DNA from: Rhodococcus wratislaviensis
GTDB taxonomy: Bacteria > Actinomycetota > Actinomycetes > Mycobacteriales > Mycobacteriaceae
Assembly: GCF_900455735.1 (NCBI RefSeq)
Contig: NZ_UAUI01000014.1
Location: 55,383-119,382, forward strand
Direction of reading: 5' to 3'
DNA length: 64,000 nucleotides
The translations under genes and the position numbers were made by a program. Under the pieces are notes generated by a model that made no database searches, was not told where the DNA came from, and worked only from the letters and a program-made list of their open reading frames with translations. Shown piece after piece: positions 45,990-57,119 of the stretch. Position 1 is the stretch's first letter. Every line of letters begins with the position of its first letter.

Positions 45990-46386
45990 AGTACGGGCGA
46001 GAGGTGCTCGAGCGGGCGGTCGCAGAATCGACGAGCGTGGCGCGCGTCATCCGCTATCTCGGCCTACGGCCTTCCGGCGGAATGCAAGCTCACCCGAGTC
46101 GTCGGATCACGAAGTTCGGGATCGATCCGACCCCTTAACGGAGCGCACACACCAAGGGCAAGCCTGCCCGCAATCGCATGTCGTGGGAGGAGATTCTCGT
46201 GAAATTCTCTGCGGCCTCGGTGACGACTGGTGCGGACTCCCACTGATCCTGGATGTCGACCACATACGGGGAGAACCATCGGACTCCCGCTTGCAGGAAG
46301 TTCGATTCCTGTGCCCCAACTGCCACAGCCAGACTCCATCGTGGGCCGGGCGAAAGAGCCTCGACCGGGGCCGGCGATCCGATTGA
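45986..46386 (+). pseudogene. Decayed HNH endonuclease gene
   Basis: The start is well preserved: MKYGREVLERAVAESTSVAR, then VIRYLGLRPSGG. A TAA at 46136 interrupts it. The same frame continues after the stop with HTKGKPARNRMSWEEILV, then an internal deletion of roughly 25 codons shifts to another frame that still encodes the nuclease core, LILDVDHIRGEP and RFLCPNCHSQTPSWAGRKS. The first Cys pair of the zinc site is largely gone. Premature stop, deletion and frameshift together make this a pseudogene. It is coupled (ATGA) to the upstream helix-hairpin-helix gene and ends 48 nt before tRNA-Leu. Confidence 0.8.
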
Positions 46387-46434
46387 CATGTGCTGCGGGG
46401 GGGTGCCTTGTTCATGGCGTAGTCTGTGCTTCGC

Positions 46435-46519
46435 GCGCGAGTGGCGTAATTAGGCAGCCGCGTCAGGTTTAGGTCCTGGTGTCCGAAAGGACGTGGGGGT
46501 TCGAGTCCCCCCTCGCGCA
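46435..46519 (+). tRNA. tRNA-Leu (UAG)
   Basis: Acceptor GCGCGAG with CTCGCGC, a class II variable arm (TGTCCGAAAGGACGT), anticodon loop with TAG in CAGGTTTAGGTCCTG, T-arm GGGGGTTCGAGTCCCCC, discriminator A. Confidence 0.96.
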
Positions 46520-46661
46520 CTTCTCGGGTTCTTTGCCGATTTTTCGGCGACCCTGTTTCGCTTGGATCGACGGCTCGTCGGGCGCCTGCGGCGGCTGTGA
46601 CGGCCGCCATAGGCGCAACCTCTCCTAGCAGCGCATTCAGCGATTCAGGTACCGTCGTTAC

Positions 46662-47063
46662 GTGTCCGGTAACCGTAAGCAACGCCGCCCCGCGCTGATC
46701 CTGTTGGTGGTCGTCGGGGCCGTCGGGTGCCTCGCACTCGGCTGGTGGCAGTGGACACGTTTCGAAGCGGTGGGCGGGACCGGCCAGAACCTCGGATACG
46801 CGTTCCAGTGGCCGCTGTTCGCGGCGTTCCTCGTCTACGCCTATCGGCGATTCGTTCAACTCGAGGACGCCGAACCGGCTGACACCACCGACGTCCCGGA
46901 TGCTCCCACCGAACTGCGGGAGATCCCGGCCGACGTCTTGCCCCCTCGCCCCTCGGTGGCCGAGGACGACGATCCGGACGACCTCGAGAGCCGGCAGATT
47001 TCGCAGTACAACCAGTACCTCGCCGAGCTGTCCGCTCGCGAGACCGATAGGAGCACCACGTGA
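46662..47063 (+). CDS. Small membrane protein, Rv1343c (LprD)-like, 133 aa
   Basis: Two N-terminal membrane segments are visible, LILLVVVGAVGCLALGWWQW and FQWPLFAAFLVYAYRRFV, followed by an acidic, Pro-rich cytoplasmic tail ending in QISQYNQYLAELSARE. The first segment contains a VGC that could be read as a lipobox, which is why the mycobacterial relative is called a lipoprotein, but a two-helix membrane protein is more likely. The start is GTG at 46662. It overlaps the next gene by 4 nt. Confidence 0.8.
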   Translation: MSGNRKQRRPALILLVVVGAVGCLALGWWQWTRFEAVGGTGQNLGYAFQWPLFAAFLVYAYRRFVQLEDAEPADTTDVPDAPTELREIPADVLPPRPSVAEDDDPDDLESRQISQYNQYLAELSARETDRSTT

Positions 47064-47425
47064 GCACGGGCCAAGACGAAACGACTGCCGGTTCGGTCGC
47101 AGACACCGCGAAGCAGAAGAAGATCGCCCCCGCGCTCCTGCGCTACCGCGTCCTCGCCTACGCCACCGGCGTGTGGCTGCTGGTCCTCACCGCAGAGATG
47201 GTGGCCAAGTACATCTTCAAGGTCGACAACCTGCCCAGCTGGATCGCCGTGGTCCACGGCTGGGTGTACTTCGTCTACCTACTGGTGACGCTCGACCTGG
47301 CGGTCAAGGTGCGCTGGCCCGCCGGCCGGACGGTCGGAACGCTCCTCGCGGGCACCATTCCGTTCCTGTCGTTCTACGTGGAGCACCAGCGGACCAAGCA
47401 GGTCCGCCGCGACTTCGGTCTCTGA
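47060..47425 (+). CDS. DUF3817 membrane protein, 121 aa
   Basis: The DUF3817 domain shows three membrane helices: AYATGVWLLVLTAEMVAKYI, VVHGWVYFVYLLVTLDLAV and a last one with GTLLAGTIPFLSFYVEHQ. The motif IAVVHGWVYFVY is diagnostic. Function unknown (Rv1342c family). The GTG start overlaps the upstream stop, and the gene is convergent with the 28-codon frame and rdgB. Confidence 0.88.
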   Translation: MSTGQDETTAGSVADTAKQKKIAPALLRYRVLAYATGVWLLVLTAEMVAKYIFKVDNLPSWIAVVHGWVYFVYLLVTLDLAVKVRWPAGRTVGTLLAGTIPFLSFYVEHQRTKQVRRDFGL

Positions 47426-47441
47426 CCGACGGTCGGCTCCT

Positions 47442-47528
47442 TCACATGATGACCGGCTGCCCGGTGATCATCGCGATCACGTAGGTCAGCCAGCCCAGCG
47501 GTGTCTGCGGCACCATCATCGGCGACAT
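47442..47528 (-). CDS. Possible 28-aa membrane micropeptide downstream of rdgB
   Basis: A GGGAGGAGGTGCGC site directly precedes the ATG at 47528. The peptide starts MSPMMVPQTPLGWLTYVIAM, is almost entirely hydrophobic after residue 10, and ends VIM. It begins 32 nt after the rdgB stop codon in the same direction. Too short to place in a family; the strong ribosome site is the main evidence. Confidence 0.5.
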   Translation of the reverse strand: MSPMMVPQTPLGWLTYVIAMITGQPVIM

Positions 47529-47559
47529 GCGCACCTCCTCCCGTGAAGCGTAGCGAGGA

Positions 47560-48177
47560 TCAGCGCCCGGTGAGCGCCGCCAGGGCGGGGACGAGCTGAA
47601 CGAGTGCCCGCCCCCGGTGCGAGGACGCGTCCTTCTCCTCGGGTGACAGCTGGGCGGCCGATCGGGTGTCTCCGTCGGGCACGAAGACCGGGTCGTACCC
47701 GAATCCGCCGTCACCGACCGGCTCGCGGGCGATGCTCCCCCGCCATTCGCCACGGACCACCGATTCTTCGCCGCCGGGCACCACGAGCGCGCACGCCGAG
47801 ACGAACGCCGCTCCCCGGCGATCGGCGGGCACGTCGCCGAGCTGTGCCAGGACCAGGGCGGTGTTCGCGGGATCGTTTCCGTGCGTGCCCGACCACCGTG
47901 CGGACAGGATTCCGGGCATGCCGTTCAGCGCATCCACCTCGATTCCGGAATCGTCTGCGACACAGGGCAATCCGGTTGCGGCGGCGCCGTCGCGCGCTTT
48001 CGCCAGGGCGTTCTCCTCGAACGTCGCACCCGTTTCGGGGGCCTCGGGGTATTCGGGTACGGCATCGAGCCCGACCAGTTCGATCCCGTCGACACCGGCC
48101 GCCTCGAGCACCCGATGCAGTTCCCGAAGTTTCTTCGCGTTGCGGCTGGCCACCAGCACCCGTGTGGTTTCCGGCAA
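47560..48177 (-). CDS. rdgB: RdgB-type XTP/dITP diphosphatase
   Basis: This house-cleaning enzyme hydrolyses non-canonical purine nucleotides (XTP, dITP) to monophosphates. The N-terminal VLVASRNAKKLREL binds phosphate, TGATFEENALAKARDGAAAT and CVADDSGIEVDAL are the Ham1/RdgB signatures, and GDGGFGYDPVF and SPEEKDASSHRGRAL complete the active site. Length of 205 is normal. It starts 3 nt after the rph stop, giving the rph-rdgB pair typical of actinomycetes. Confidence 0.96.
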   Translation of the reverse strand: MPETTRVLVASRNAKKLRELHRVLEAAGVDGIELVGLDAVPEYPEAPETGATFEENALAKARDGAAATGLPCVADDSGIEVDALNGMPGILSARWSGTHGNDPANTALVLAQLGDVPADRRGAAFVSACALVVPGGEESVVRGEWRGSIAREPVGDGGFGYDPVFVPDGDTRSAAQLSPEEKDASSHRGRALVQLVPALAALTGR

Positions 48178-48180
48178 GAT

Positions 48181-48969
48181 CTAGCCCCCGAACTTCTTCT
48201 TCGACGTCTCCGGGACCTTCGGCTCCGGAAGCGCCCCGGGGTAGGGCAGTTCGAGTGCGGACTTCTGGATCTCGAACAGCTGCTCGCACCCTGCGAGTGC
48301 GGAATCCAGCAGTTTGTCGAGTGTGCTCCGCGGGAACGTCGCGCCTTCGCCGGTGCCCTGGATCTCGACGAGGGTGCCGGTGTCGGTGGCCACCACGTTC
48401 ATGTCGACCTCGGCGCGCGAGTCCTCCTCGTACGGCAGGTCGAGACGTACACGGCCGTCGACGACGCCCACACTCACCGCGGCGATGCCGCAGGAGATCG
48501 GCTGGGGGTCGGCGAGACGGCCGGCGGCGCGGAGATAGGTCACCGCGTCGACGAGGGCCACGTAGGCGCCGGTGATGGCGGCGGTGCGGGTTCCGCCGTC
48601 GGCCTGCAGCACGTCGCAGTCGAGGGCGATGGTGTTCTCACCGATGGCGGCGAGGTCGATGCAGGCGCGGAGGGAGCGCCCGACCAGCCGGCTGATCTCC
48701 TGGGTCCGCCCACCGACCTTGCCCTTGACGGACTCTCGTCCGCTGCGGGTGTGGGTGGCGGCGGGCAGCATGGCGTACTCGGCCGTCAGCCAGCCGAGTC
48801 CCGAGCCCTGACGCCAGCGGGGAACACCGTCCTCGACACTGGCCGTGCACATCACCCGGGTGTTTCCGAATTCCACCAGCACCGATCCCGCGGGATGAGT
48901 GGTGAAGCCCCGGGTGATCTTGACCTCGCGGAGTTCGTCGTCCGCCCTACCGTCTTCTCGTGTGGTCAC
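48181..48969 (-). CDS. rph: Ribonuclease PH
   Basis: A phosphorolytic 3'-5' exoribonuclease that trims tRNA 3' ends. The family core is seen in [40 protein letters not shown] with [20 protein letters not shown], and the C-terminal [19 protein letters not shown]. 262 residues from the GTG at 48969; an upstream ATG gives an extra 13 residues unlike the family. It lies between the metallohydrolase and rdgB. Confidence 0.96.
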   Translation of the reverse strand: MTTREDGRADDELREVKITRGFTTHPAGSVLVEFGNTRVMCTASVEDGVPRWRQGSGLGWLTAEYAMLPAATHTRSGRESVKGKVGGRTQEISRLVGRSLRACIDLAAIGENTIALDCDVLQADGGTRTAAITGAYVALVDAVTYLRAAGRLADPQPISCGIAAVSVGVVDGRVRLDLPYEEDSRAEVDMNVVATDTGTLVEIQGTGEGATFPRSTLDKLLDSALAGCEQLFEIQKSALELPYPGALPEPKVPETSKKKFGG

Positions 48970-49014
48970 GGCAGAGAGCCTAGTCGCCCTCGTGTGGGGC
49001 GCGGGCACACGGCT

Positions 49015-49773
49015 TCAGACGGTGTAGACGCCGCCCGCGGACACTGCGTGCACGGGGCCGGAGAATTCGGCCTTGGCCTCGGCGATGACGTCTTCGCGGG
49101 ACGTCCACGGCGGTATGTGGGTGAGCAGCAGTTCGGCGACACCGGCGCGGTGTGCCACCTGACCGGCCTCGGTGCCCGAGAGGTGGATCCCTTCCGGCCG
49201 ATCCGGGCTGTGCGTCCACGACGCCTCGGCGAGCAGTACGTCGGCCCCGCGGGCGAGGTCGATCACTTCTTCGCACATGCCGGTGTCGCCGGTGTAGACG
49301 AGGGTGCGCCCGGCGCCGTTGGTCACGCGGAACCCATACGCCTCGGGCGGGTGGTTGACCCGGCGCGCGGTGATGGTGAGGTCGCCGAACGTGACCGGTT
49401 CACCGTCGGTCCAGTGGTGCAGGTCGATCGTGTCGGAGATGTCGTCGATGTCGCCGCCGCACTCCGCGGACGCGACGCCGATCCGGCGGGCGGTGTCGGA
49501 CGGGCCGTAGACGAGTGCGCGACCCTTCGGCGGGTGCGGATGGTAGCGACGCCAGACGAGCAGCCCGGGGAGGTCGAGGCAGTGGTCCGCGTGCAGGTGA
49601 CTGAGGAGGACGGATACCTCGCCGGGATCGGCGAACCGCTGAAGCGCACCGAGCACACCGGGTCCGAAGTCGAGCACCAGCGGCGGTGTGTCCGGCGCGG
49701 TCAACAGATAACCCGATGCAGGTGAGTCTGGTCCGGAGACGCTCCCTGAACACCCCAGGACGGTAATGCGCAT
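49015..49773 (-). CDS. Metallo-beta-lactamase-fold cAMP phosphodiesterase type (Rv1339-like)
   Basis: The metal-binding motif H59-x-H-x-D-H64 (LSHLHADHCLDL), a later His in ARRVNHPPEAY, Asp in LVYTGDTG and a final His in LLTHIPPW form the two-metal site of the RNase Z/class II phosphodiesterase fold. The M. tuberculosis relative Rv1339 is an atypical class II cAMP phosphodiesterase, so lowering cAMP is the likely role. I start at MRITVLGCSGS (49773); an ATG three codons earlier is equally possible. Gene order next to rph matches mycobacteria. Confidence 0.88.
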   Translation of the reverse strand: MRITVLGCSGSVSGPDSPASGYLLTAPDTPPLVLDFGPGVLGALQRFADPGEVSVLLSHLHADHCLDLPGLLVWRRYHPHPPKGRALVYGPSDTARRIGVASAECGGDIDDISDTIDLHHWTDGEPVTFGDLTITARRVNHPPEAYGFRVTNGAGRTLVYTGDTGMCEEVIDLARGADVLLAEASWTHSPDRPEGIHLSGTEAGQVAHRAGVAELLLTHIPPWTSREDVIAEAKAEFSGPVHAVSAGGVYTV

Positions 49774-49895
49774 ACCCGCCATGCTGCCACGACGACCCGT
49801 TTCGGAAAAAGCTTCCGACGGAATTGGCGAGTCGACCTCACAACCGATGGGGAACTGTGACCTGACCATGCCGATCTACCGTGAATCCGCCCCCG

Positions 49896-51113
<1,218 letters not shown>

Positions 51114-51191
51114 CTACCAGCAGGCCGCACGCTCAGCGGTCGGATGCGGCGTACACGCCGGGTGAACGCACACTCGCCGCGCGGGGGCCGC

Positions 51192-51866
51192 TCACCCGAA
51201 CGACTGCGGTCCCAGCGCTTTCTGTGCCCGCTGTTTCCTGGCGTCCACGGAGAGCACCCAGGCCGCGAGGACACCGCCGACGGCGCCGAACAGATGCCCC
51301 TGCCAGGACACACCGGGTGCGCTCGGTAGCACACCCCACAGCAGACTGCCGTAGACGACGAACACCACCACACCGACGAGGACCTGACCGAGGCTGCGGG
51401 CGAAGATTCCGCGGACCAGCAGGTAGGCGAGCCAACCGAAGATCAGGACGGAGGCGCCGATGTGGTTGGAATAGGAGCCACCGGTCAACCAGGTGCCCAG
51501 ACCTCCGACCACCCAGACGATCCCGGTGGCGGCGAGGCCGCGGGCGATGCCCGACAGCAGCACGAGGAACCCGAGGATCAGCAGTGGGACGGTGTTCGCG
51601 ACGAGGTGTGCCCAGTCGTCGTGCAGGACCGGGGCGAACAGAATCCCCCACAACCCGTCGATCGAGCGCGGTTCGACGCCATTCTGTTCGAGTCGCTCGT
51701 CGGACAGCACGTCGACGATCTCGATGACGTACAGCAGCATCGTGAAGGTGCCGACGAGGATCGCGGACTGCAGCCACAACGGCCTCGACTTCGACGAGGG
51801 GGTCGGCGATGCGCCACCCCTCGGCACCGGCGAGTCGAATCGCGAGGAATCGAACGACGAAGTCAT
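51192..51866 (-). CDS. Rhomboid-family intramembrane protease, 224 aa
   Basis: Six to seven hydrophobic segments follow a Ser/Pro-rich N-terminal tail. The first conserved loop has HDDWAHLVANTVPLLILG (rhomboid H-x2-N helix), the catalytic serine is in SNHIGASVLIFGWLAY, and the partner His in WQGHLFGAVGGVLAAW. The motif is GASV rather than the common GASG, seen also in some actinobacterial members. It is the Rv1337 homologue between cysM and the murI position. The ATG at 51866 begins 20 nt after cysM. Natural substrates are unknown. Confidence 0.88.
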   Translation of the reverse strand: MTSSFDSSRFDSPVPRGGASPTPSSKSRPLWLQSAILVGTFTMLLYVIEIVDVLSDERLEQNGVEPRSIDGLWGILFAPVLHDDWAHLVANTVPLLILGFLVLLSGIARGLAATGIVWVVGGLGTWLTGGSYSNHIGASVLIFGWLAYLLVRGIFARSLGQVLVGVVVFVVYGSLLWGVLPSAPGVSWQGHLFGAVGGVLAAWVLSVDARKQRAQKALGPQSFG

Positions 51867-51885
51867 GATCCACACACCCCTGTCG

Positions 51886-53129
<1,244 letters not shown>

Positions 53130-53191
53130 GCTCGGCTCCTCGGGATGTGGGTGTCTTACCTGCCGTGGGCCCGTCGCGAGGGACGGCGCCG

Positions 53192-53668
53192 TCACTTGTC
53201 GGGGACGTCTGCAATGGAGGTGTGGGCGAACTTGTAGCTCTGGACCACGTCGACGGGTTCCTCGGTGACGACACCGTCGACGATGCGGTAGCTGCGCAGT
53301 TCGTGGGCGTCGGGGTCGCGGGTGGAGATCAGTACGTAGTGGGCGTCCGGTTCGGACGCGAAGGAGATGTCGGTCCGGCTGGGGTACGCCTCGGTGGCGG
53401 TGTGCGAGTGGTAGATCACGACGGGCACCTCGTCGGCGTCGTCCATCGCCCGCCACACCGTCAATTGCTCACCCGAGTCGAATCGGTAGAACGTCGGCGA
53501 ACGCTCGGCGTTGATCATCGGAATGTGCCGTTCGGGGCGGTCGGAGCCGTCCGGCCCGGCGATGACCCCGCACGCCTCGTCCGGGTGGTCGGCGCGCGCG
53601 TGCGCCACCATCGCCTCGACGAAGTCCGATCGAATCACCAGCACGTCATCCACCTCCGTGAGCGCCAT
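53192..53668 (-). CDS. mec: Mec, JAMM-type CysO-cysteine peptidase
   Basis: A zinc metalloprotease that releases cysteine from the CysO-cysteine adduct. The JAMM motif is complete: Glu31 (HPDEACGVIAG), H87-S-H89 and Asp100 in YHSHTATEAYPSRTD. The 158-residue length is normal. It precedes cysO by 62 nt in the same direction and completes the sulfur-carrier cysteine pathway with cysO and cysM. Confidence 0.96.
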   Translation of the reverse strand: MALTEVDDVLVIRSDFVEAMVAHARADHPDEACGVIAGPDGSDRPERHIPMINAERSPTFYRFDSGEQLTVWRAMDDADEVPVVIYHSHTATEAYPSRTDISFASEPDAHYVLISTRDPDAHELRSYRIVDGVVTEEPVDVVQSYKFAHTSIADVPDK

Positions 53669-53711
53669 CCTAGGTGCGCACCGGCGAGTCGGCCACCGAC
53701 CGGCCGGTACC

Positions 53712-54782
53712 TCAGGAACGCAGTGCAGAGGGGAACAGTTCGCGGTAGGTGGGAATTCCCGCGACGGGGGTGGCGCTGAGGACGGCGTCGACGATGGCCT
53801 TCTCCACCACCTCGGCGGCCGCGGTGCAGACGGCGTCGACGACGGGCAGATCGGGCGGGAACGCGTCGGGCACTCCCGCCGGGTGGTGAACCGGGTGGAT
53901 ACCGGTGGAGAGAGCGAAGATCGTGTCGCCGTCGAGCGGCGAATGCGCCGGCCGGATCGCGCGGGCGAGCCCGTCGTGGCCGGCCACGGCGACGCGGCGT
54001 AACGCCGCCTTCCCCAGGACGGCATCGGTCGCGACGACCCCGATGGTCGTGTTGAGGACGGTGCTCTTGGCGATCAGCTCGCGCGCCGCCGACACCTCGG
54101 CGGCAACCGGGGGTCTGAGTCCGAACGCGGCTGCGCCCACGGTGGCGACACCCCAGGGCAGTCCGGTCGCCGGGTCGAACACTGTTCCGACGGGATTGGC
54201 CACCATCAGGGCGGACACCGTGATGCCCTTCGCCGGACCGTCCGTGACGACGACACTCGCCGTTCCGACACCGCCTTTGAGCGCGCCTGCACGCGCCCCG
54301 ACCCCGGCGCCCACCGAACCGGAGAGCACGGTGTGCGATGCAGAATCTGCTGCCCGGTAACCGAATTCGGCGGTGGGACGCGTTCGCCAGTCGCCGACCG
54401 GCAGATCGAAGATCACGGCGGCGGGGACGATGGGAACCACCTGATCGGGCTCCCCCATGGCGATTCCGTGACCGTGCTCCTCGAGCCATCGCATGACGCC
54501 GTCGGCGGCGGCGAGTCCGTAGGCGCTGCCGCCGGTCAGGACGATCGCGTGAACCTTCCGGACGCTGTGACTGGGGTCGAGGAGATCGGTCTCCCGGGTG
54601 CCCGGTCCCCCGCCCCGGACGTCGACCGCACCGGTCGCGCCGTGTGGCGCGAGGACCACCGTGCACCCGGTGGCGGCACCACTTCCGAGCGTGGCGTCCG
54701 CGTCGAGTTCGTGGTGGTGCCCGACGCTCAGGCCCACCACATCGACGAGCGAATCGGTGCGGCCCGGCGTCGTGGTCGTCAC
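53712..54782 (-). CDS. P1/S58-family aminopeptidase (DmpA-like), 356 aa
   Basis: An N-terminal nucleophile hydrolase that cleaves itself to become active. The region VLNTTIGVVATDAVLGKAAL contains the conserved nucleophile zone, and GCTVVLAPHGATGAVDVRGG and HAIVLTGGSAYGLAAADGVM are strong family signatures. Relatives release N-terminal amino acids or beta-peptides. The GTG start overlaps the upstream DUF2017 gene by 4 nt. It is syntenic with Rv1333. Confidence 0.9.
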   Translation of the reverse strand: MTTTTPGRTDSLVDVVGLSVGHHHELDADATLGSGAATGCTVVLAPHGATGAVDVRGGGPGTRETDLLDPSHSVRKVHAIVLTGGSAYGLAAADGVMRWLEEHGHGIAMGEPDQVVPIVPAAVIFDLPVGDWRTRPTAEFGYRAADSASHTVLSGSVGAGVGARAGALKGGVGTASVVVTDGPAKGITVSALMVANPVGTVFDPATGLPWGVATVGAAAFGLRPPVAAEVSAARELIAKSTVLNTTIGVVATDAVLGKAALRRVAVAGHDGLARAIRPAHSPLDGDTIFALSTGIHPVHHPAGVPDAFPPDLPVVDAVCTAAAEVVEKAIVDAVLSATPVAGIPTYRELFPSALRS

Positions 54783-55366
54783 GGCGCGAGTGCCTGAACG
54801 AGCGAGTCCTGCATCCAGGTCAGCCAATGGTAGATGTCGAGGTGCGGTGCGCGCGGATCGGCGGGATCGAGTTCGTCGGGCGTGTCGGCGTCGATGCCCA
54901 GGTTGGTGCCCAGCGCCAGCCGGACGTCGTTGAGAGCGCTGAGCCAGGCGTCGGCCTGCTCCGGCGTGAGCAGCACCTTGCCGCCGTTCTCGGGCACCGT
55001 GTGGAGAATGACCGAGCCCGCCGCCAGTTTGGCGTCGATGATCTCCGGTTCGTGGAGTCCACGCAGCGCACCGTTGATGTCGGCCTTCGATTCGGCGCGG
55101 ATCTCGTCGTCGTCCGGGGCGTCCATGTCGGGACGGTGGAAGTCGGGCAGCAACCGCGCGAGGACCTCCTCGTCGGGTGCCGCCGTGTTGCCCGTCCGCA
55201 TGCCGGTGAGCGCCGCGAGTTCGTCCTCCGGGGCGGACGCGGCCCGCTCCTCGAGGAGGCCGAGGACGGAGGCGACCAGCGATCGCAGCACCGTGGCCTC
55301 GTGCGCGTCCATCTCCGAACGCAGCTTCACACCGCCGAGCGAGTTCTTCCTGCTCCACATCCGCAC
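54779..55366 (-). CDS. DUF2017 protein, 195 aa
   Basis: A soluble, acidic, helical protein of the DUF2017 family (Rv1332 position). Typical features are MDAHEATVLRSLVASVLGLL near residue 19 and the C-terminal LDIYHWLTWMQDSLVQALAP. Function unknown. It is always found beside clpS in actinomycetes, which suggests a link to protein turnover but no more. The start is GTG at 55366 or the ATG two codons later. It is coupled to the S58 peptidase gene by a 4-nt overlap. Confidence 0.88.
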   Translation of the reverse strand: MRMWSRKNSLGGVKLRSEMDAHEATVLRSLVASVLGLLEERAASAPEDELAALTGMRTGNTAAPDEEVLARLLPDFHRPDMDAPDDDEIRAESKADINGALRGLHEPEIIDAKLAAGSVILHTVPENGGKVLLTPEQADAWLSALNDVRLALGTNLGIDADTPDELDPADPRAPHLDIYHWLTWMQDSLVQALAP

Positions 55367-55402
55367 GTCGTGTACCGAGTTCCTTACTGTCCGAACGGAA
55401 AG

Positions 55403-55741
55403 TTAGCTGCCGTCGCGCTGCATCGTGGCCCACAGGCCCGCCGCGTGCAGCTTGCGTACATCGTTTTCGACCTTGTCCCGGGAGCCGCTCGACACCACGG
55501 CCTTCCCCTCGGAATGGACCTGCATCATCAATTCCGTGGCCTTGGCTTTGCTGTACCCGAAGAGCTTCTGGAAAATGTAGGTGACGTAGTGCATCAAATT
55601 CACCGGATCGTCCCACACGACGGTGACCCAGGGACGATCATTGGCTTCATCGATCTCGACGACCTCCGACTCTGCAGGGGTGACCTGCGGCGATGCCGGC
55701 ATGGCATCCACGAATGGAGCTGTCGTCGAGCAATGAGCCAT
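55403..55741 (-). CDS. clpS: ClpS adaptor of the Clp protease
   Basis: ClpS binds proteins with N-degron residues and delivers them to ClpC/ClpA. A 30-residue flexible arm is followed by the conserved core [20 protein letters not shown] and [20 protein letters not shown]. Asp in WDDPVNLM and His in MQVHSEGKA line the N-degron pocket. 112 residues from the ATG at 55741. It is divergent from pncB, and the two start regions lie within 60 nt. Confidence 0.95.
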   Translation of the reverse strand: MAHCSTTAPFVDAMPASPQVTPAESEVVEIDEANDRPWVTVVWDDPVNLMHYVTYIFQKLFGYSKAKATELMMQVHSEGKAVVSSGSRDKVENDVRKLHAAGLWATMQRDGS

Positions 55742-55796
55742 GACACCAGGGTACGACGCTCCTCCATTGGGCGACACCGCGGCTTACAGTGGCCGG

Positions 55797-57119
55797 GTGT
55801 CCAGAGACAGCACCGCCTTGTTCACCGACCAGTACGAGTTGACGATGCTGTCGGCGGCCCTCGCCGACGGTTCCGCCCACCGGCGCTGCAGTTTCGAGGT
55901 GTTCGCCCGCCGGCTTCCCGACGGCCGCCGGTACGGAGTCGTCGGTGGCACCGCCCGACTCGTTTCCGCGCTGTCGAACTTCCGCTTCGGTGAGCCGGAA
56001 CTCGAGATCGTGTCCCGCTTCCTCGACGAGGCGACCGTCGCATGGCTGCGTGACTACCGCTTCAGCGGGGACATCGACGGCTACCGCGAAGGCGACTTCT
56101 ACTTTCCCGGCTCCCCGATCCTCTCCGTCCGTGGAACGTTCGCCGAATGTGTCCTGCTCGAGACGCTGAGTCTGTCGATTCTCAACCACGACAGCGCGAC
56201 CGCGTCCGCCGCCGCACGCATGGTCAGCGCCGCCGACGGACGCCCCATGATCGAGATGGGGTCGCGGCGCACCCACGAAGAATCCGCGGTGGCGGCGTCC
56301 CGCGCCGCCTACCTGGCGGGTTTCACGGCCACGTCGAATCTGGAGGCGGTCCGCAGGCACGGTGTGCCCGGTGCGGGTACCAGCGCGCACGCGTTCACCC
56401 TGTTGCACACCACCCCGGACGGGCCGGACGAGGCAGCGGCGTTCCGCGCGCAGGTCGCGGCGCTCGGAGTCGGAACCACACTCCTCGTCGACACCTACGA
56501 CATCACCGAGGGTGTCAAGACTGCCGTCGAGGTCGCGGGACCCGAACTCGGGGGCGTCCGGATCGACTCCGGTGATCTGGGTGTCCTGGCCCGGCAGGTC
56601 CGCAGGCAACTCGACGACCTGGGTGCGACCGGGACGAAGATCGTCGTCTCCGGCGACCTCGACGAATACGCGATCGCCGCGTTGCGGGCCGAGCCCGTCG
56701 ACGTCTACGGCGTCGGCACGTCCGTCGTCGTCGGCTCCGGTGCGCCGACCGCCGGAATGGTCTACAAACTCGTCGAGGTGGACGGCATCCCTGTCGAGAA
56801 GAGGAGCAGTAACAAGGCGTCTCGGGGCGGCACCAAGCGGGCGTTGCGATTCGCCCGTGACACCGGAACCCTGGTGGAGGAAGTCGTGTACTCGGCGCAC
56901 TCGGATGCACCCGGTTCAGTCGGCCTCGAGGCGCGGGAACTGCTGGTCCCGCTGGTGCGGGGCGGTGAGACCGTCTGCGACACGACTACCCTGGAGGACA
57001 GCAGATCCCTCCTGGCGGCGGGCCTCGTCAGCCTTCCGTGGGAGGGCTTGAAGCTCTCCCACGGCGAGCCCGCGATCCCCGTGCGCTTCGCCGAACCCGA
57101 ATCCCGGAGGGCACCATGA
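55797..57119 (+). CDS. pncB: Nicotinate phosphoribosyltransferase
   Basis: The enzyme joins nicotinate and PRPP to give nicotinate mononucleotide for NAD salvage. TALFTDQYELTMLSAALADG is the family start, SRRTHEESAVAASRAAYLAG contains the phosphorylated-type His region, and IRIDSGDLG-like VRIDSGDLGVLARQVRRQLD binds phosphoribose. 440 residues from the GTG at 55797, which starts the family match properly; an ATG at 55740 would overlap clpS. Its stop overlaps the nicotinamidase start, so nicotinamide is turned into NaMN by a coupled pair. Confidence 0.95.
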   Translation: MSRDSTALFTDQYELTMLSAALADGSAHRRCSFEVFARRLPDGRRYGVVGGTARLVSALSNFRFGEPELEIVSRFLDEATVAWLRDYRFSGDIDGYREGDFYFPGSPILSVRGTFAECVLLETLSLSILNHDSATASAAARMVSAADGRPMIEMGSRRTHEESAVAASRAAYLAGFTATSNLEAVRRHGVPGAGTSAHAFTLLHTTPDGPDEAAAFRAQVAALGVGTTLLVDTYDITEGVKTAVEVAGPELGGVRIDSGDLGVLARQVRRQLDDLGATGTKIVVSGDLDEYAIAALRAEPVDVYGVGTSVVVGSGAPTAGMVYKLVEVDGIPVEKRSSNKASRGGTKRALRFARDTGTLVEEVVYSAHSDAPGSVGLEARELLVPLVRGGETVCDTTTLEDSRSLLAAGLVSLPWEGLKLSHGEPAIPVRFAEPESRRAP

